Source of the DNA: Pohlia nutans
Lineage: Eukaryota; Streptophyta; Bryopsida; Bryales; Mniaceae
Direction of reading: 5' to 3'
NCBI GenBank assembly: GCA_022496805.1
Contig: CM040092.1
Coordinates: 2,053,555 to 2,117,554, forward strand
Length of the DNA: 64,000 nt
In this document: piece by piece, positions 22,641-33,592 of the stretch
How positions within the stretch are numbered: position 1 is the stretch's first letter
Layout: every line of letters begins with the position of its first letter
Program-made: the position numbers and the translations under genes
The notes under the pieces: generated by a model
Database searches by the model: none
Told to the model about the DNA's origin: nothing
Seen by the model: only the letters and a program-made list of their open reading frames with translations

Positions 22641-23900
22641 TTGCTATGATGTTGGGAGAGGGGGTGCATGTATTGGTGTGGGTATAACTTGTAAGACGGT
22701 AGAAGATGTGAATAGAAGGGAAATTTGGCAAAAAAGAAGGAATTTTCAAATTGTGAGAAAGACAGGGAGGTGAGTACGTATCTTTGAAGTGCAAGGGTTG
22801 GAAGTTGTGGTGAGATTGTGGGTTTAGGAAGTTGTGGATTTTGTATATATAGTTGTGAAGTAGGTGTAGGTGGTAATCATAGTTTTTGGTGAGATTTGGA
22901 GTAGTTAAAGTGGAGATATGGTTCGCCAAGTGGCTGTAGATTTGGTTTGATAATTGTCAATACTGATTCTTGTGTGCGTGTCTATTTTTAGGCATGTATG
23001 GATGGGATTGCGAAGACTAGATTGGATATTTTGGTGCTAGGGATTGAAGGTCTGTATTTGAGGAGGGTGGGTGCAGGTGTGTGGTTGGGTATGGGAGGTG
23101 GATCATTATGAGTTGTAGACTAGTGTGAGTGTAATTAGTTGGATGATTTTGGTAGAATTGGAGGTGATATTTTTGGGTAGATTTGAGTACCACGGAGCGT
23201 TGGAGTGGATGCAGGGTAATGAAGAAGTTGGGTGGGTAATCAGTTGTGCTGCAGAGTGAAGTCGGGATTATGGGAGATGAACAATACAATCTGGGGTTGG
23301 ACGAAAGATGGAGATTGGTGTTATGTGGCTGTTTGGATGGTGGCGGTGTGATGGTGAGAGGCGTTGATTGGGACCATGAAGCTTATGCAGTTTTTTAGTT
23401 GGTGTTGGACGTGGATTGCCTAGTTGTGTAGGTGTGGATTTTTGGAGGCCCTCAGATGTAAATTGTATTACAAGAAATAAATGGTGTGTTTGTTTGTTGT
23501 TGCATGTGATTGTGTTTTTAGTTGTGTGAGATAGGAATGTGTTGGTAGCATGTGTGAGCTCGTAATAATGTGTGTGTTGGTGTAAGTGGTAAATGGGATT
23601 GAGTGTGTGTGCGCGTGAGTGGAAGTGTGTGTAGAGTGTGTGAATGTGTGCGTGTTGGGTTGGAATGTAGTAAGCGGCAGTGTTGTTGCAATGTACCTGT
23701 GAGCTGGATGTTGGTCGGATCGGCTACTTGTGATGTACTGCTGAAACTTTTTCCGCCACAGAGGCCATGTGGGTAAAAGCTCATGACTTGTTAGATGAGT
23801 TGTATCTCCATCAAGCGTCAAGGTTGTCGGTTGCTGTCTGCAGAGCTTATCTTGCCGAATAGGGAAGTCTCATCCTGGAGAGACTTATTTGCTCACCGTT
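22641..23900 (-). other. 5' region of the LINE
   Basis: The same G+T-rich plus strand continues to about 23.85 kb. The frame at 23468-23821 starts MTLDGDTTHLTSHELLP and turns into His/Thr-rich low complexity from a CA-rich stretch. It is probably 5' UTR or a remnant of ORF1; no promoter could be identified. Confidence 0.4.
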
Positions 23901-23936
23901 ATGTGTTATATAGATGCCAGGTTTGTATGGTACGAA

Positions 23937-24264
23937 CACTATAACAAACATGGTAAAAAAAACCGCACTCAAAATTGACTGCGGTTCTTTCTGCCACGAT
24001 TTTGTGCAGACCCACTACGCGCAGCCATTGTTTTTTGCAATTTCTGACTGCAATTTTTGGAAACTTTGGAGCGTGTAATATACCATTGAAAATTTATTTT
24101 CAATACCTTTCCAACAGTATATTACACGCTCCAAAATTCTAAAAATTGTAGTCAAAAATTGCAAAAAAAGCTAACAGCCCATTATGCGCGCATGCACAAA
24201 AACGTGGCAAAAAGAACCGCAGTCAATTTTGAGTGCGATTTTTTTACCATGTTTTGTTATAGTG
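23937..24264. mobile_element. CACTA foldback MITE with GAA duplication
   Basis: It starts CACTATAACAAACATGGTAA and ends with the inverse, TTGTTATAGTG. Flanks are GAA (23934-23936) and GAA (24265-24267), a 3-bp duplication as expected for CACTA elements. The arms pair along most of the 328 bp, including ACCGCA(C/G)TCAA blocks. A related fragment lies at 55587-55763. Non-coding. Confidence 0.8.
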
Positions 24265-25003
24265 GAAGTGTAGCTTAGTTTATGGGGACTCTGCAAGGAT
24301 TCTATAGAGGTCTCTATGTCAAAATAGGAGATAAACCATAGCTTGGTGGATGCCACTATCAGTGCTACAAAACAAAACGCCTAGTGTATTGTGAATGCAA
24401 GGTGAGCAAGAGCCATTGCTTGAGAAATGTGGCTCCAATAGTGATGAACCACAAAATGTGGGTGGCATGCTTATCGAGCTTACATAAAAATAAATTCGAA
24501 AGAATAACGTTTTGTGCAGTGTATACTGCAATTTTAGGATTTTGAACTTTGAAGTGCTGTAAAAAAACGCAGTTTTAACAATTTTGAAGAATGGTGAATT
24601 GGACTAGAAAGTAGAAGATAGTCCTCCACGCTTTCTTAGTTGAGACCGTTTTCATTTATAATTAGGAACTAGGTGAAAATCAACATTTGACTGAAAAATG
24701 ACCAAACATGGCCTCACAGGGCTCCTTGCACACTTAAGGGTTAAAGATGCGGGTACCTGGGGCAGACTTGAGGGCAGCAAGGCTTCTTTGGCGTGATTTA
24801 GATCAACCTCCCAATCACTCCCCTCCATACTAGGGTTTGCTTTTCTAGCTTCTTATAGCCAGTTTGCTACATAAATACATTGGGAGAATCTCCACATGGG
24901 AACATAATTTGGAAAAGTAGCCACCTCATGTAGCCACCAAGGCAATGGATTGCACCGATTGCAAGCCAAGTTGGGACTTAGTGAGCTACACGCAGTGGAT
25001 GGA
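24265..25003. other. No gene; one lone TTAA-element end
   Basis: CACTTAAGGGTTAA at 24731-24744 looks like the right end of a TTAA element, but no left end was found. The rest shows no supported feature. Confidence 0.45.
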
Positions 25004-25178
25004 AAGGCCAAAATATTGGATGAAAAAGACATGATGTACAAAGGTTTGCGAAAGGCCAATATGTTGGATGAAAAAGACATAATGTACAACGGGTTTGCGA
25101 AAGGCCAATATGTTGGATGAAAAAGACATGATGTACAACGGGTTTGCAAAAGGCCAATATGTTGGATGAAAAATATAG
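25004..25178. repeat. 49-bp tandem repeat, about 3.5 copies
   Basis: Units begin AAAGGCCAATATGTTGGATG, continue through AAAAAGACATGATGTACAA and end GGGTTTGCG. The copies differ by a few bases. The minus strand reads repeated FHPTYWPFANPLYIMS-like peptides in several frames. That is an effect of the repeat, not evidence of a gene. Confidence 0.85.
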
Positions 25179-25541
25179 GATGTATGGAAAAATAGAGATC
25201 CATTGCCAAGTTTTTCAAACAAATAAAAATAAAAATAAGGGATCAAGAATCCACCTCATTCACTTCCATGCTAGCTTTGTAGCTACTGTGATGACCCGAA
25301 AACCTTAAAAAAATAAAAAAATAAAAAAAACCCTGCTCCATACGGGCTTTGCCGGGATGGAAACCACCAGGTGGCAGGAGATGCTGTTGGGGATAAACCC
25401 TATGTAGAATTTGGACGTGGGTGCAGGATTTCCAAGACCATTGGTAGTACATGGATGGGGATTAGTTTTGTATGTCCTTGGGACACCAGTAGCCTGGTGA
25501 GCAGATCAGTGCACGGTCAGCTATTCATGCAAATAGTACCT

Positions 25542-25544
<3 letters not shown>
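25179..25544. other. No supported gene
   Basis: Moderate GC around 25340-25530 and short frames on both strands without any known domain. It could hold part of an exon but no splice pair can be defended. Confidence 0.4.

Positions 25545-25609
<65 letters not shown>
25545..25609. repeat. (AT)n microsatellite
   Basis: About 32 AT units. Confidence 0.97.
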
Positions 25610-25613
<4 letters not shown>

Positions 25614-25860
25614 TTTATGAATGAAGTAACCAAAATAATTCAGAGCTTGCGTGTTTGGTGATGCACAATCATGCAGAGAGACAGGCTGAATGATCTCAAC
25701 TGCATACTTCCAAGTATGGGCAGAGTCGGCAATGCTTGGTCACACTTCTCACAATCAAAAAAAAACAAAAAAAAACAAAAAAAACATAAAGCCTTCGTAA
25801 TACCGGTATTCTTTAGCGGTAAGAACCATTCACTCCCACTCTCAATTTTGGGATGCCGCA

Positions 25861-25955
25861 GTGAGAGTTGGGTTGAGTTTAGGTTGAGTTTGGGTTGAAT
25901 TGAGTTTAGGTTGAGTTTGGATTGAATTGAGTTTAGGTTGAGTTTGGGTTGAGTT
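25861..25955. repeat. GGTTGAGTTT(A/G) minisatellite
   Basis: Repeats of GGTTGAGTTTAGGTTGAG and GGTTGAATTGAG type, about 11-17 bp per unit. They read as Leu-Asn-Ser repeats on the minus strand, so that frame is not a gene. Confidence 0.8.
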
Positions 25956-26786
25956 AGGACCACCCAACTTAGGGCCGCAGAGGGAGCTGCGTTAGGACCA
26001 CCAAGGTTGTCTTACTCGATCATTAGACAAAGTGTTGAATACGTCGACAAGGATGTCTAAGGTTCATTTCACATGGTGCTATGTCACAAATGACATGGAT
26101 TGGCAAAGCTTGGTTCTTTGGAGAATCCCTAGGTGCATGTAGGGTTAGCTTTCTTTGACAACCTTAAACACGACCACACTGTAACTTAACTGTTGAGCTC
26201 CTATTTGAGTGGTTCTTTGTACACATTGACCTTGCTTCTAGACACTCTTGGTTAGAAGTCGAACTTCAAAAAATAAGGTCCACCTCAGCTACCAAACAAG
26301 CTATGTCATTTATAAAAAAAAATTGATATTGTGATAGACCAGTTTTGTCCATGGCCAATGATAGTTAAGGTTGCATTATTCCAACACATCTATGTGAAAG
26401 GACCCTAACAGACCTCCCGTTTGTCAGACTAGAATATTCTTAGAATATTACACCCAATATATTTGAGACTAGTCCAATTAGACACTCGACGTCAAATTTG
26501 AAAAATGTTGCAGGCATGACAGCCGTGGATTGGGTTGGAATTGGGTTTAGTTGAGAGGGAAAGGGAGGCACCATCTAAACTAACAGTGATAATTTTCAAG
26601 TGGACCGGGGGACTACGGTTGAGAATTTTTTCTCAAAAAGGAGATCACAACCAAGAGTTTTTTCCAAGAGTTGAAATTACTCTCTATATGCAGCCTAGGA
26701 TTGAACCATTTTCAATCCAAAAGCACCTAAAATTTTCATCGCAACTCCCCCCTTCTCCCCCCTCCTTCTCCATAAATATCAAATTT
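25956..26786. other. No gene seen
   Basis: Unique-looking AT-rich DNA. The 105-residue frame at 26535-26852 enters TTAA family E sequence and has no known domain, so it is not called. Confidence 0.45.
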
Positions 26787-27434
26787 TTTACCTCTAAACC
26801 TGGACCAAAAAGCCAAATTCAACATCATGTTCATTTTAATAGTTTTGACTAGGTCTTGTGTAGACTTTCGTTGGTTGAAATTTATGTGGTTTTTTACCAA
26901 CACATGCAATATTCTTCAATGATTTGAGTGATATAAATTTGGTCCCATCTTAACTATATTTTCCTCAATTTGATTGATCGCATTTGTCATTTAACCCTTA
27001 AACGTCAAGAGGGTCTTTGGAAGGTAGCCTGAGGAGCATCTCCAAAAGTCTACAACAGATGGAGAAGAAAAAATAAAATAAAAACCACTAGCTTACCTTT
27101 TGCGCTGGCCAGCAAGTGTTGTTGGCCAACGTTTTTTTTGTTTTTTTAATATAAAAAAATATTTTGACTCTCTCCACAACCATTGCCCGATCCTAGCTCC
27201 CCTTTTCCCTCGGTTCCTTCATTTGATTGTAGATTGTTCCACAATTATTTAATTAAGGCGTGTTTTCTAGATTTAGCCTCGCTTTTTCATCACCTTTTCA
27301 AAGCACCAATCCATTTCAAATTCGGTTGAGAAAATCCACATTTTTTTCCATTATTCTCTCATAAATAAGCCCCTGGGGCTTGCTTTGACATTTAAGGGTT
27401 AAAAACCATAAATCCGTGGTCCTCTAGGAATTAA
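26787..27434 (+). mobile_element. TTAA family E copy E4, split by C1
   Basis: Its left part (26787-26994) matches E2 at 46427 from the GGACCAA block through CATTTGTCAT. Its right part (27399-27434) is AACCATAAATCCGTGGTCCT, ending GGAATTAA. Family C copy C1 sits between them with TTAA on both sides. In E2 the uninterrupted site reads CATTTTAAAATCATAAATCC, so C1 entered that TTAA and duplicated it. Confidence 0.8.
26991..27402 (+). mobile_element. TTAA family C, copy C1 (412 bp)
   Basis: It runs from TTAACCCTTAAACGTCAAGA to GACATTTAAGGGTTAA and has an inverted full-length partner at 34457-34866. It is non-coding and is nested in E4. Confidence 0.85.
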
Positions 27435-27514
27435 TTAATAATGCCATTGACATCCAAACTTCGAATTTATACAATTTGATTGACTTTTCATAACTTTCTC
27501 ATTCATAGTCTATA

Positions 27515-28065
27515 TTAACCCCTAAATGATAGAGGGGGTAAGGGCAAAACCTAAATGTGTTATAAAATGTTACTTCTACAACTTTGATGAAGTTTGGTCC
27601 AAAGGAGGAAACGAGAAGCATGATGTTTAGTAATTATCTGTACCGTCAAACTTTCAAAAAATGTTTTAGACACTCATTTAATGAATTTAGAAGCATTTAC
27701 CATTTAATATTCACCAAATTTACAATTCTTATTTTTAGAATGTGAAATTTGGTATGATTGGTTAGTACTAGATATTCTATTCAAATTTTTTTTAAACGCG
27801 AAAATTTCAAATGAGAGAACATCATTACTTTCCTAAAATAGAGGGTTTTATAACACTAGGACAATTTTGAAGTATTTGTCTTTGAAAATTTATTTAGTAA
27901 ACCTCAATATTGCAAATGAAATGCATCAAACAACACTAGAACATGATATCTATGCCTAATTTCGACAAAAAATCAAAACTCAAAAAATGTCATTTTCTGA
28001 CCATGGGCAGTCACTGTTGATTGGGCTACGACCAAAAATCAATCGATCGGTCACTTAGGGGTTAA
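27515..28065 (+). mobile_element. TTAA family D, copy D1 (551 bp)
   Basis: From TTAACCCCTAAATGATAGAG to GGTCACTTAGGGGTTAA. D2 at 29157-29706 is the same element inverted, so the pair makes an inverted repeat of 550-bp arms with a 1.1-kb spacer. Non-coding. Confidence 0.85.
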
Positions 28066-28336
28066 TTTGAAACTTGGAATGAGTGAATGTATGTTGTTCA
28101 TTTAAGTTTGTTGATTCCAAAATTTAGATTCCAAAACTTGAATGAGTTCTTGTAATTGAAAACTCTATGTCTAATTTAAAAATATTTTAGTTGAATTTTG
28201 GTTTTACGGTTATAGCAAAAGATACTTTAGGTACTTGACATTGTTTCTCATTGCTACTTGCATCTGATGTAAAAGTTTAAAATTATATCATGCATTTAAT
28301 AGCATTTTCCATTTTTAGGTCATATTTTTTTAACCC

Positions 28337-28586
28337 TTAACCCCTAAAAGCCCAAGGGCTATTGGACAAAATATAGATGTGTTATAATATGTGCCTTCCA
28401 TATGTTTGATGAAGTTTGGTGCAATAAACAAAATGTAGGGCATCATCTCTACAAGTTATCCATGCGGTCAAACTTCCAAAAATGCTTTAGATCTTTTTTG
28501 AATGAATTTAAAAACATTAACCTTTGAAAATTTGTATTAATCATAATTTTCACTTTTAGAGGTTAAAATTTAGCATGATCAGTTAA
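28337..28586 (+). mobile_element. TTAA family D fragment (D3)
   Basis: Starts TTAACCCCTAAAAGCCCAAG and follows D1 through GATGAAGTTTGGT to a GATCAGTTAA point where A5 begins. The right half of the element is missing: after A5 comes D2 in reverse instead. Confidence 0.7.
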
Positions 28587-29160
28587 CCCCTAAGCGTCCA
28601 ACTGTCCAAATAGTGGACAATGTACAAAATCAAACGCAGCTTTCTCATCCGTCATTGACATTTTGCGGCGTGGATTTTTTACTATATATTTTATGGGATG
28701 TTAGTTTCATGCATGTGTGATCTGATTAGAAAGGGGATGGTTTGTGAAATTTTTATGCCTCATTTCATGTTATAGTGATTCACCCAAAATTTTGAAGATT
28801 TCAGTGTAAAAGTGCTGTTAAAAAAGTCAACTCATAAAATTAAGCAACTAAAAAATCTCCAAAAATCACTACACTTAGAGTATTACATTTCAACCAATCA
28901 CAATAAATTTCATGTACAAATCATTAATATCTTATTTGTAATCAAACTACAAAAGAATTTTCAATTTCAAGTTTCAAATTTCATACAAAACTTATTGGTC
29001 ATAGCAATTGCAGATCTAATCGTATAGATAGAATCTTAAATTTATAATGTACAACTTTTTTTCATACATCAAGTGCAAAATATCCCTGCGGTAGGCATTT
29101 TATAATGCATATTTACAAAACTGCCGAATTTGGAGAGGAGTGAGGACGTTTAGGAGTTAA
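28583..29160 (+). mobile_element. TTAA family A, copy A5 (578 bp)
   Basis: Full length, from TTAACCCCTAAGCGTCCAAC to ACGTTTAGGAGTTAA. Its left TTAA lies inside D3 and its right TTAA (29157-29160) is shared with D2. Non-coding. Confidence 0.85.
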
Positions 29161-29706
29161 CCCCTAAGTGACTGATCAACCATTTTCTGATCGCAACCCA
29201 AACAGTAGTGACTGCCCACGGTCACGAAATGACATTTTCCAAGTTTTGATATTTTGTCAAAATTGGGGGTAGAGATCATATTCTAGTCTTGTTTGATACA
29301 TTTCATTTGCAATATTGAAGTTTAGTAAGGAATTTTTCAAAGACAAAGACTTCAATATTGTCCTAGTGTTATAAAACTTACTATTTTGGGAAACTTATGA
29401 TGTTCTCTCATTTGAAAAAAATTCCTTTTAAAATTTTAGAATAGAATGTCTAGTTTTAACCAATCATACCAAATTTTAGATTCTAAAAGTAGAATTTGTA
29501 ATTTTGGTGAATTTTAAATGGTAAATGCATCTAAATTCATTAAATGAGTATCTAAAACAATTTTTGGAGGTTTGACCATACGGATAATTACTAAACATCA
29601 TGCTTCTCATTTTCTCTTTTGGACCAAACTTCATCAAAGTTGCAGAAGTCACATTTTATAACACATCTGGGTTTTGCCCTTACCCCCTCTCTCATTTAGG
29701 GGTTAA
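29157..29706 (-). mobile_element. TTAA family D, copy D2 (550 bp)
   Basis: Reverse full-length copy of D1, from TTAACCCCTAAGTGACTGAT to CTCATTTAGGGGTTAA. It abuts A5 through one TTAA. Confidence 0.85.
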
Positions 29707-30006
29707 AATTGGTTTATCTATTGTAAAGTTCAAAAAAAACAAAAGTAATGATGGAGGGAACATCATTACTTTTTTCCAAATAGCAAATTTTATAACACTG
29801 AGACTATCTTGAGGTGATCCACTTTGAGAAATTCTCCTAGGTGGAGTTTAACTCCGATTGACATAATTCAAATTGGATTGGAAAGTAGACTTGATGTAGT
29901 ATTTTAAAATATCTTTTATTTTTTCAAAAACCTATTTCTTTGTTCTGCGCAGTCTGTTAAAAACGGGCAACAATAAGAAAATGGTCGTTTGAGTGTTTAG
30001 GGGTTA
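29707..30006 (+). mobile_element. TTAA family D-related fragment (D5)
   Basis: ACATCATTACTTT and TTTTATAACACT blocks match the middle of D1, and the end GAGTGTTTAGGGGTTAG matches a D-type right terminus with the final A lost. The block around GTGGAGTTTAACTCC also occurs inverted near 43830, so a longer D variant exists. Confidence 0.55.
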
Positions 30007-30358
30007 GAGGACCAGGACTATTTTTGCTCAAAATACACTATAATGCTGCCATTTCTAATCCCTAGGGCACAATTTCAAAAAAAAGCTTTTTTTTCATAAC
30101 TCAAGTGTAGATTTTTTCCCTTTAATACCAAGGGAATGTGCACAAAAGAATTCACAGTCTTTGACTGTATAGATTAACATATACATATACATTTGAAGTG
30201 ACCATGTGTGAGAAAAATAAAACTCTCCCAAAATTTTCAGTTGCATATATTTCTTCCTATCTTGAAAATGTTCCACTATGGAAACTTTTCGCTCTTCACT
30301 TTCACAATCTACACAATGCTAGTTACTTGTATACCAAATTTGAGAAGTAGGAGAATGA
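30007..30358. other. No feature seen
   Basis: AT-rich; the frame at 30094-30276 has no known motif. Confidence 0.45.
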
Positions 30359-30936
30359 TTTACCCCTTAACTACTTGAGCGTCCATTTTTTGGACGATGT
30401 ATAGATTTCATCCACGTTTTCTCATCAGTCGGGCACTTTTTGCAGTGTGGGTGTTTTACTATAGATTTGATGGGAAGTTAGCTTCATGCATGTGAGATCT
30501 TATTAGAAAGGGGATGATTTGTGAAATACTTATGCCTCATTTTATGTTGTAGTGATTCACCCAAAATTTCAAAGATTCTAATGTAAAAGTGTTGTTAAAA
30601 AAGTCAACTCATAAAATTAAGCAACCAAAAATTCTCCAAAAATCACTACACTTAGAGTATTACATTTCAACCAATTACAACGAATTTCATGTACAAATTG
30701 TCAATATCTTATTTGTAATCAACTTACAAAAGAATTTTCAATTTCGAGTTTCAAATTTTATACAAAAGTATTGGTAATAGCAATCATAAATCTAAACGTA
30801 TGGATAGAATCTAAAATGTATAATGTACAACTTTTATTCATACATCAAGTTCAAAATATCCCTCTTAGTTGCATTTTACAATGCATCTTTGCAAAATTGC
30901 CAAATTTAGAGAGGGCTCTAGGCATTTAGGGGTTGA
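30359..30936 (+). mobile_element. TTAA family A, copy A6
   Basis: Full length with decayed ends (TTTACCCC at left, GGGGTTGA at right) and the inner block GAGCGTCCATTTTTTGGACG. The point changes in both TTAA sites suggest an older copy. Confidence 0.8.
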
Positions 30937-31746
30937 CATATTGAAAACAATACTGCAAGTAGAGGAGGTGCAAACCATAGCTAAACACATTTAATTTTAT
31001 TGTGAACTTGGTTCTATATAATATCTCAATCCAAATGGTAAAGTCAAAGATTCTCGTCTTTTTTTGAAGTAGAAAAAGAAATTACAAAATTTCTAAATTT
31101 TATCTCCATAAGAGGTCATTTTCTTCCTACCTTGCCCAACCAAGCTAGAAATTTTTGAATCCTCTTTGAATGGATTTTGTGAATCGTCTCGGATTGAAAT
31201 TTTTGAATTATGGAGAGTTTTTATATATTTTGTCACCGTCCCAAATAATATCATGTCACGTGCTAGCGTATTAAATTTTAGAACCATTGAAATAGTGTAG
31301 CATTTTTCCCGAATTGTCCAGCCTTACGAAAACACGGCTTCCGGCAACATAACTTTTTCTAGCAATGTCTGGTGGGAAAAATATTTATATTCCCACAAAG
31401 CTCTTGAAATTCCTACGAAGCTTTTGAAATTCCTCACATTCACTAAGGATCTCAGAATATTAAACTCACAATTGACATCGTGGGAACCTACCCAAATGTT
31501 GAATTGTCCCATTTAGGACACTTGGTCCTTTAGGGGTTAATACTCAAAACAAAAATGATATGATCTCATGTAGCAAAATATAAAAGCTAAATTTAGCTTA
31601 GAAGTTATCTTAGAATGTGTAGTTACAAGGCTAGGCTTTTACGTGCTTAATATCAATGCATTCTGTAGGTTGGTAGCGATTTTTGACACCTTCATGTTTA
31701 GTAATATTTTTTTAGAAAAGCATATTTCAATTTTTGGAAAACACTT
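30937..31746. other. No gene; one lone TTAA-element end
   Basis: CTTGGTCCTTTAGGGGTTAA at 31521-31540 is a family E-type right end without a clear body. Nothing else could be supported. Confidence 0.45.
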
Positions 31747-31960
31747 CTAAACTCTAAAGAACAAAGAAGTCCAATTGGACCTTCTTCTTTTTATTCGCAA
31801 TTTTGAGTATGTCCTATGTGGACTTCCTTTTGTCCATATTTATTTTTTGTATGATCAACACATGCAATGTTTTGCACCTTGTTTTAATTATATTTTTCAT
31901 GATATAATCGGCTGAAATTTTTATTTTAAAGCAATGAGTTCTTGGTCCTTTAGGTGTTAA
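31747..31960 (+). mobile_element. TTAA family E, copy E3
   Basis: From CTAAACTCTAAAGAACAAAG to CTTGGTCCTTTAGGTGTTAA, with the family E body (GAGTATGTCCTATGTGGACT, ATCAACACATGCAATGTT). The left TTAA is eroded. Confidence 0.7.
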
Positions 31961-32217
31961 AGCAAAAAGTGACCAAAAAAATTTCGCATCGCACTTTATT
32001 ATTTGATGGAAGGTATCCTATATATATATAAGTCTTGATCACCTAACAATGTTCATTTACCAATAGCGTTTTTGGTTTATATCCCAAGATTTTGAAAGTA
32101 AATAATGAAGCCTTAGTTTTTCTTCCCTTATATCAAACTATGCACATTTAAGCAATTTATGCATTTTCATGTTACTATTTCAAGTTGACTATAGCACACA
32201 TGTGTTATTATAAATGC

Positions 32218-32343
32218 CACTAGTAGAAAGGTGGTCTTTAGATACCAAACAATAACCCAAAAGCTTGGTACCAATAGTGACCTTGGCCACTAAGTTGTAG
32301 CACTATTGTTTGGTGCTCAAAGATCACCTATTCTACTATTGTG
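32218..32343. mobile_element. CACTA-type MITE (126 bp)
   Basis: CACTAGTAGAAAGGTGGTCT on the left pairs with the inverse of CACAATAGTAGAATAGGTG on the right, with inverted ACCAAAC blocks inside. It is related to 3085-3230. Flanking 3-bp words do not match. Confidence 0.65.
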
Positions 32344-33352
32344 CATTTGTGCCTATATCTTTAGAAGTGAAGAGTGTTTATAAAAGGTTCTAGAGAATGT
32401 TATGAAGGTCTTTTTTTGAAGGTCATTAGTCTCTATAAGGGGCAAACAAAAGAGGAAGCAATGGGGTTTAATGAAAATTCCTACTCGAATTGCTCACGTT
32501 CTTGTTACAAACGATTCAATGCTTGCAGCGAGTAGAAACAAACCTATATGATCTCTCACATTTTGTCTCCTCACGTTTGTTTAAGATGGATGGACATGGC
32601 ATCCATACGTAATTAATAATACCAATAGAAGACACTCTAATTCATCTTTATTAGTATAGGAATGTAATTTCTACATATGATTTCAATGGACCTTAACCAA
32701 TGTAAGAATGATAAATGGAAAATTTTATCATTTTTGCTCAAATTAGAGAGCCCTTTATAGTATGTCTTTCCAAGCCACATGACTTACTTCATGCACATTT
32801 AAGTTCTTCATTTTAACCTTCATTTTCTTTTTCAAACACCAGATTCTCTATAAAGTGAACATACCGATTACCACCCAACACCCAATTCTGCCTTCATGTA
32901 TTGGTAGCGTACATTCTAAAATGCAAACGTACACCTCTGGTACATGAGCGCATAATTGTTAAATGAATGGTACACTAAAATTGTGATTGAGTGTTTGGGA
33001 CACTATTTCTCAAAACGGACACTATTTGACTTATTGAAGATATAGTATCCTTATAAAAATAAAAGTAAAAATTTAAAATGATAAAAACTTCAATCAAATC
33101 TTTTGGATGCAATGTTCCAATGATGAATGACAAACTTATAACAAACATAGCATGCCATCTCATGTCACTCTCATCACCAAGAATTGAAAGAACAGGATAC
33201 TCTCAGTGGAAGTAGGAATGACAAGTGGCAAACTCCTATATACTTTAGGGAGACCATTTCTCCCTATGAACCTTTGAACAAATTGTCGTAAAAGACATCA
33301 ATTCTTGCTAGACACTAAATCACGATTTTTGGTGTAGTGGACATGTTTACCT
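32344..33352. other. No gene seen
   Basis: About 1 kb of AT-rich DNA without supported features. Confidence 0.45.
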
Positions 33353-33592
33353 TAACCCCTAAACGACATACCAAGCCCCTTGGGGGCTTAGTTTTCTCAG
33401 TTTTCAAATCACTTCAACCATGAATTACTAATAATGGGGAATTTTTCTTTAATGAATTTTTTTTCAGGCATCATCCACGAAAATAATAGTTTTACGTACA
33501 TTTTAAGAATGTAAATTACTTCTAAATTTTAAGGCTCAAACTCAAAATTACTCTTTTCTTTCTAGATTAGGAAATGTCATTTTAAGGGTTAA
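33353..33592. mobile_element. TTAA element, family F (240 bp)
   Basis: From TTAACCCCTAAACGACATAC to CATTTTAAGGGTTAA. A GC palindrome CCCCTTGGGGG lies near the left end. Single copy in the window, non-coding. Confidence 0.65.

Larger units (their letters stand above)
11738..23900 (-). mobile_element. Decayed Dualen-like non-LTR retrotransposon
   Basis: On the minus strand a single coding direction can be followed for about 10 kb through frameshifts and stops. Order: ORF1-like region (22.6-21.2 kb), APE endonuclease (19.4-18.5), reverse transcriptase (17.5-16.4) and thumb (to 15.9), linker (15.9-14.8), unassigned domain (14.1-13.8), RNase H (13.4-12.9), CCHC and KPD...E nuclease (12.65-11.97). 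It ends in a 3' UTR with a (TATC)n tail at about 11738. The plus strand is strikingly G+T-rich throughout, so the coding strand is A+C-rich. APE plus a C-terminal restriction-like nuclease plus RNase H is the layout known for Dualen elements of green algae. The 5' boundary is estimated from where this base composition stops. No target duplication was found. Confidence 0.75.

Noticed and set aside
24853..25246. Repeated FHPTYWPFANPLYIMS-like peptides on the minus strand
   Set aside because: They are the translation of a 49-bp tandem repeat. The unit is not a multiple of three, so the peptide recurs in different frames, as expected for non-coding DNA.
25640..25963. 107-residue minus frame with Leu-Asn-Ser repeats
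   Set aside because: The repeated part comes from the GGTTGAGTTT minisatellite.
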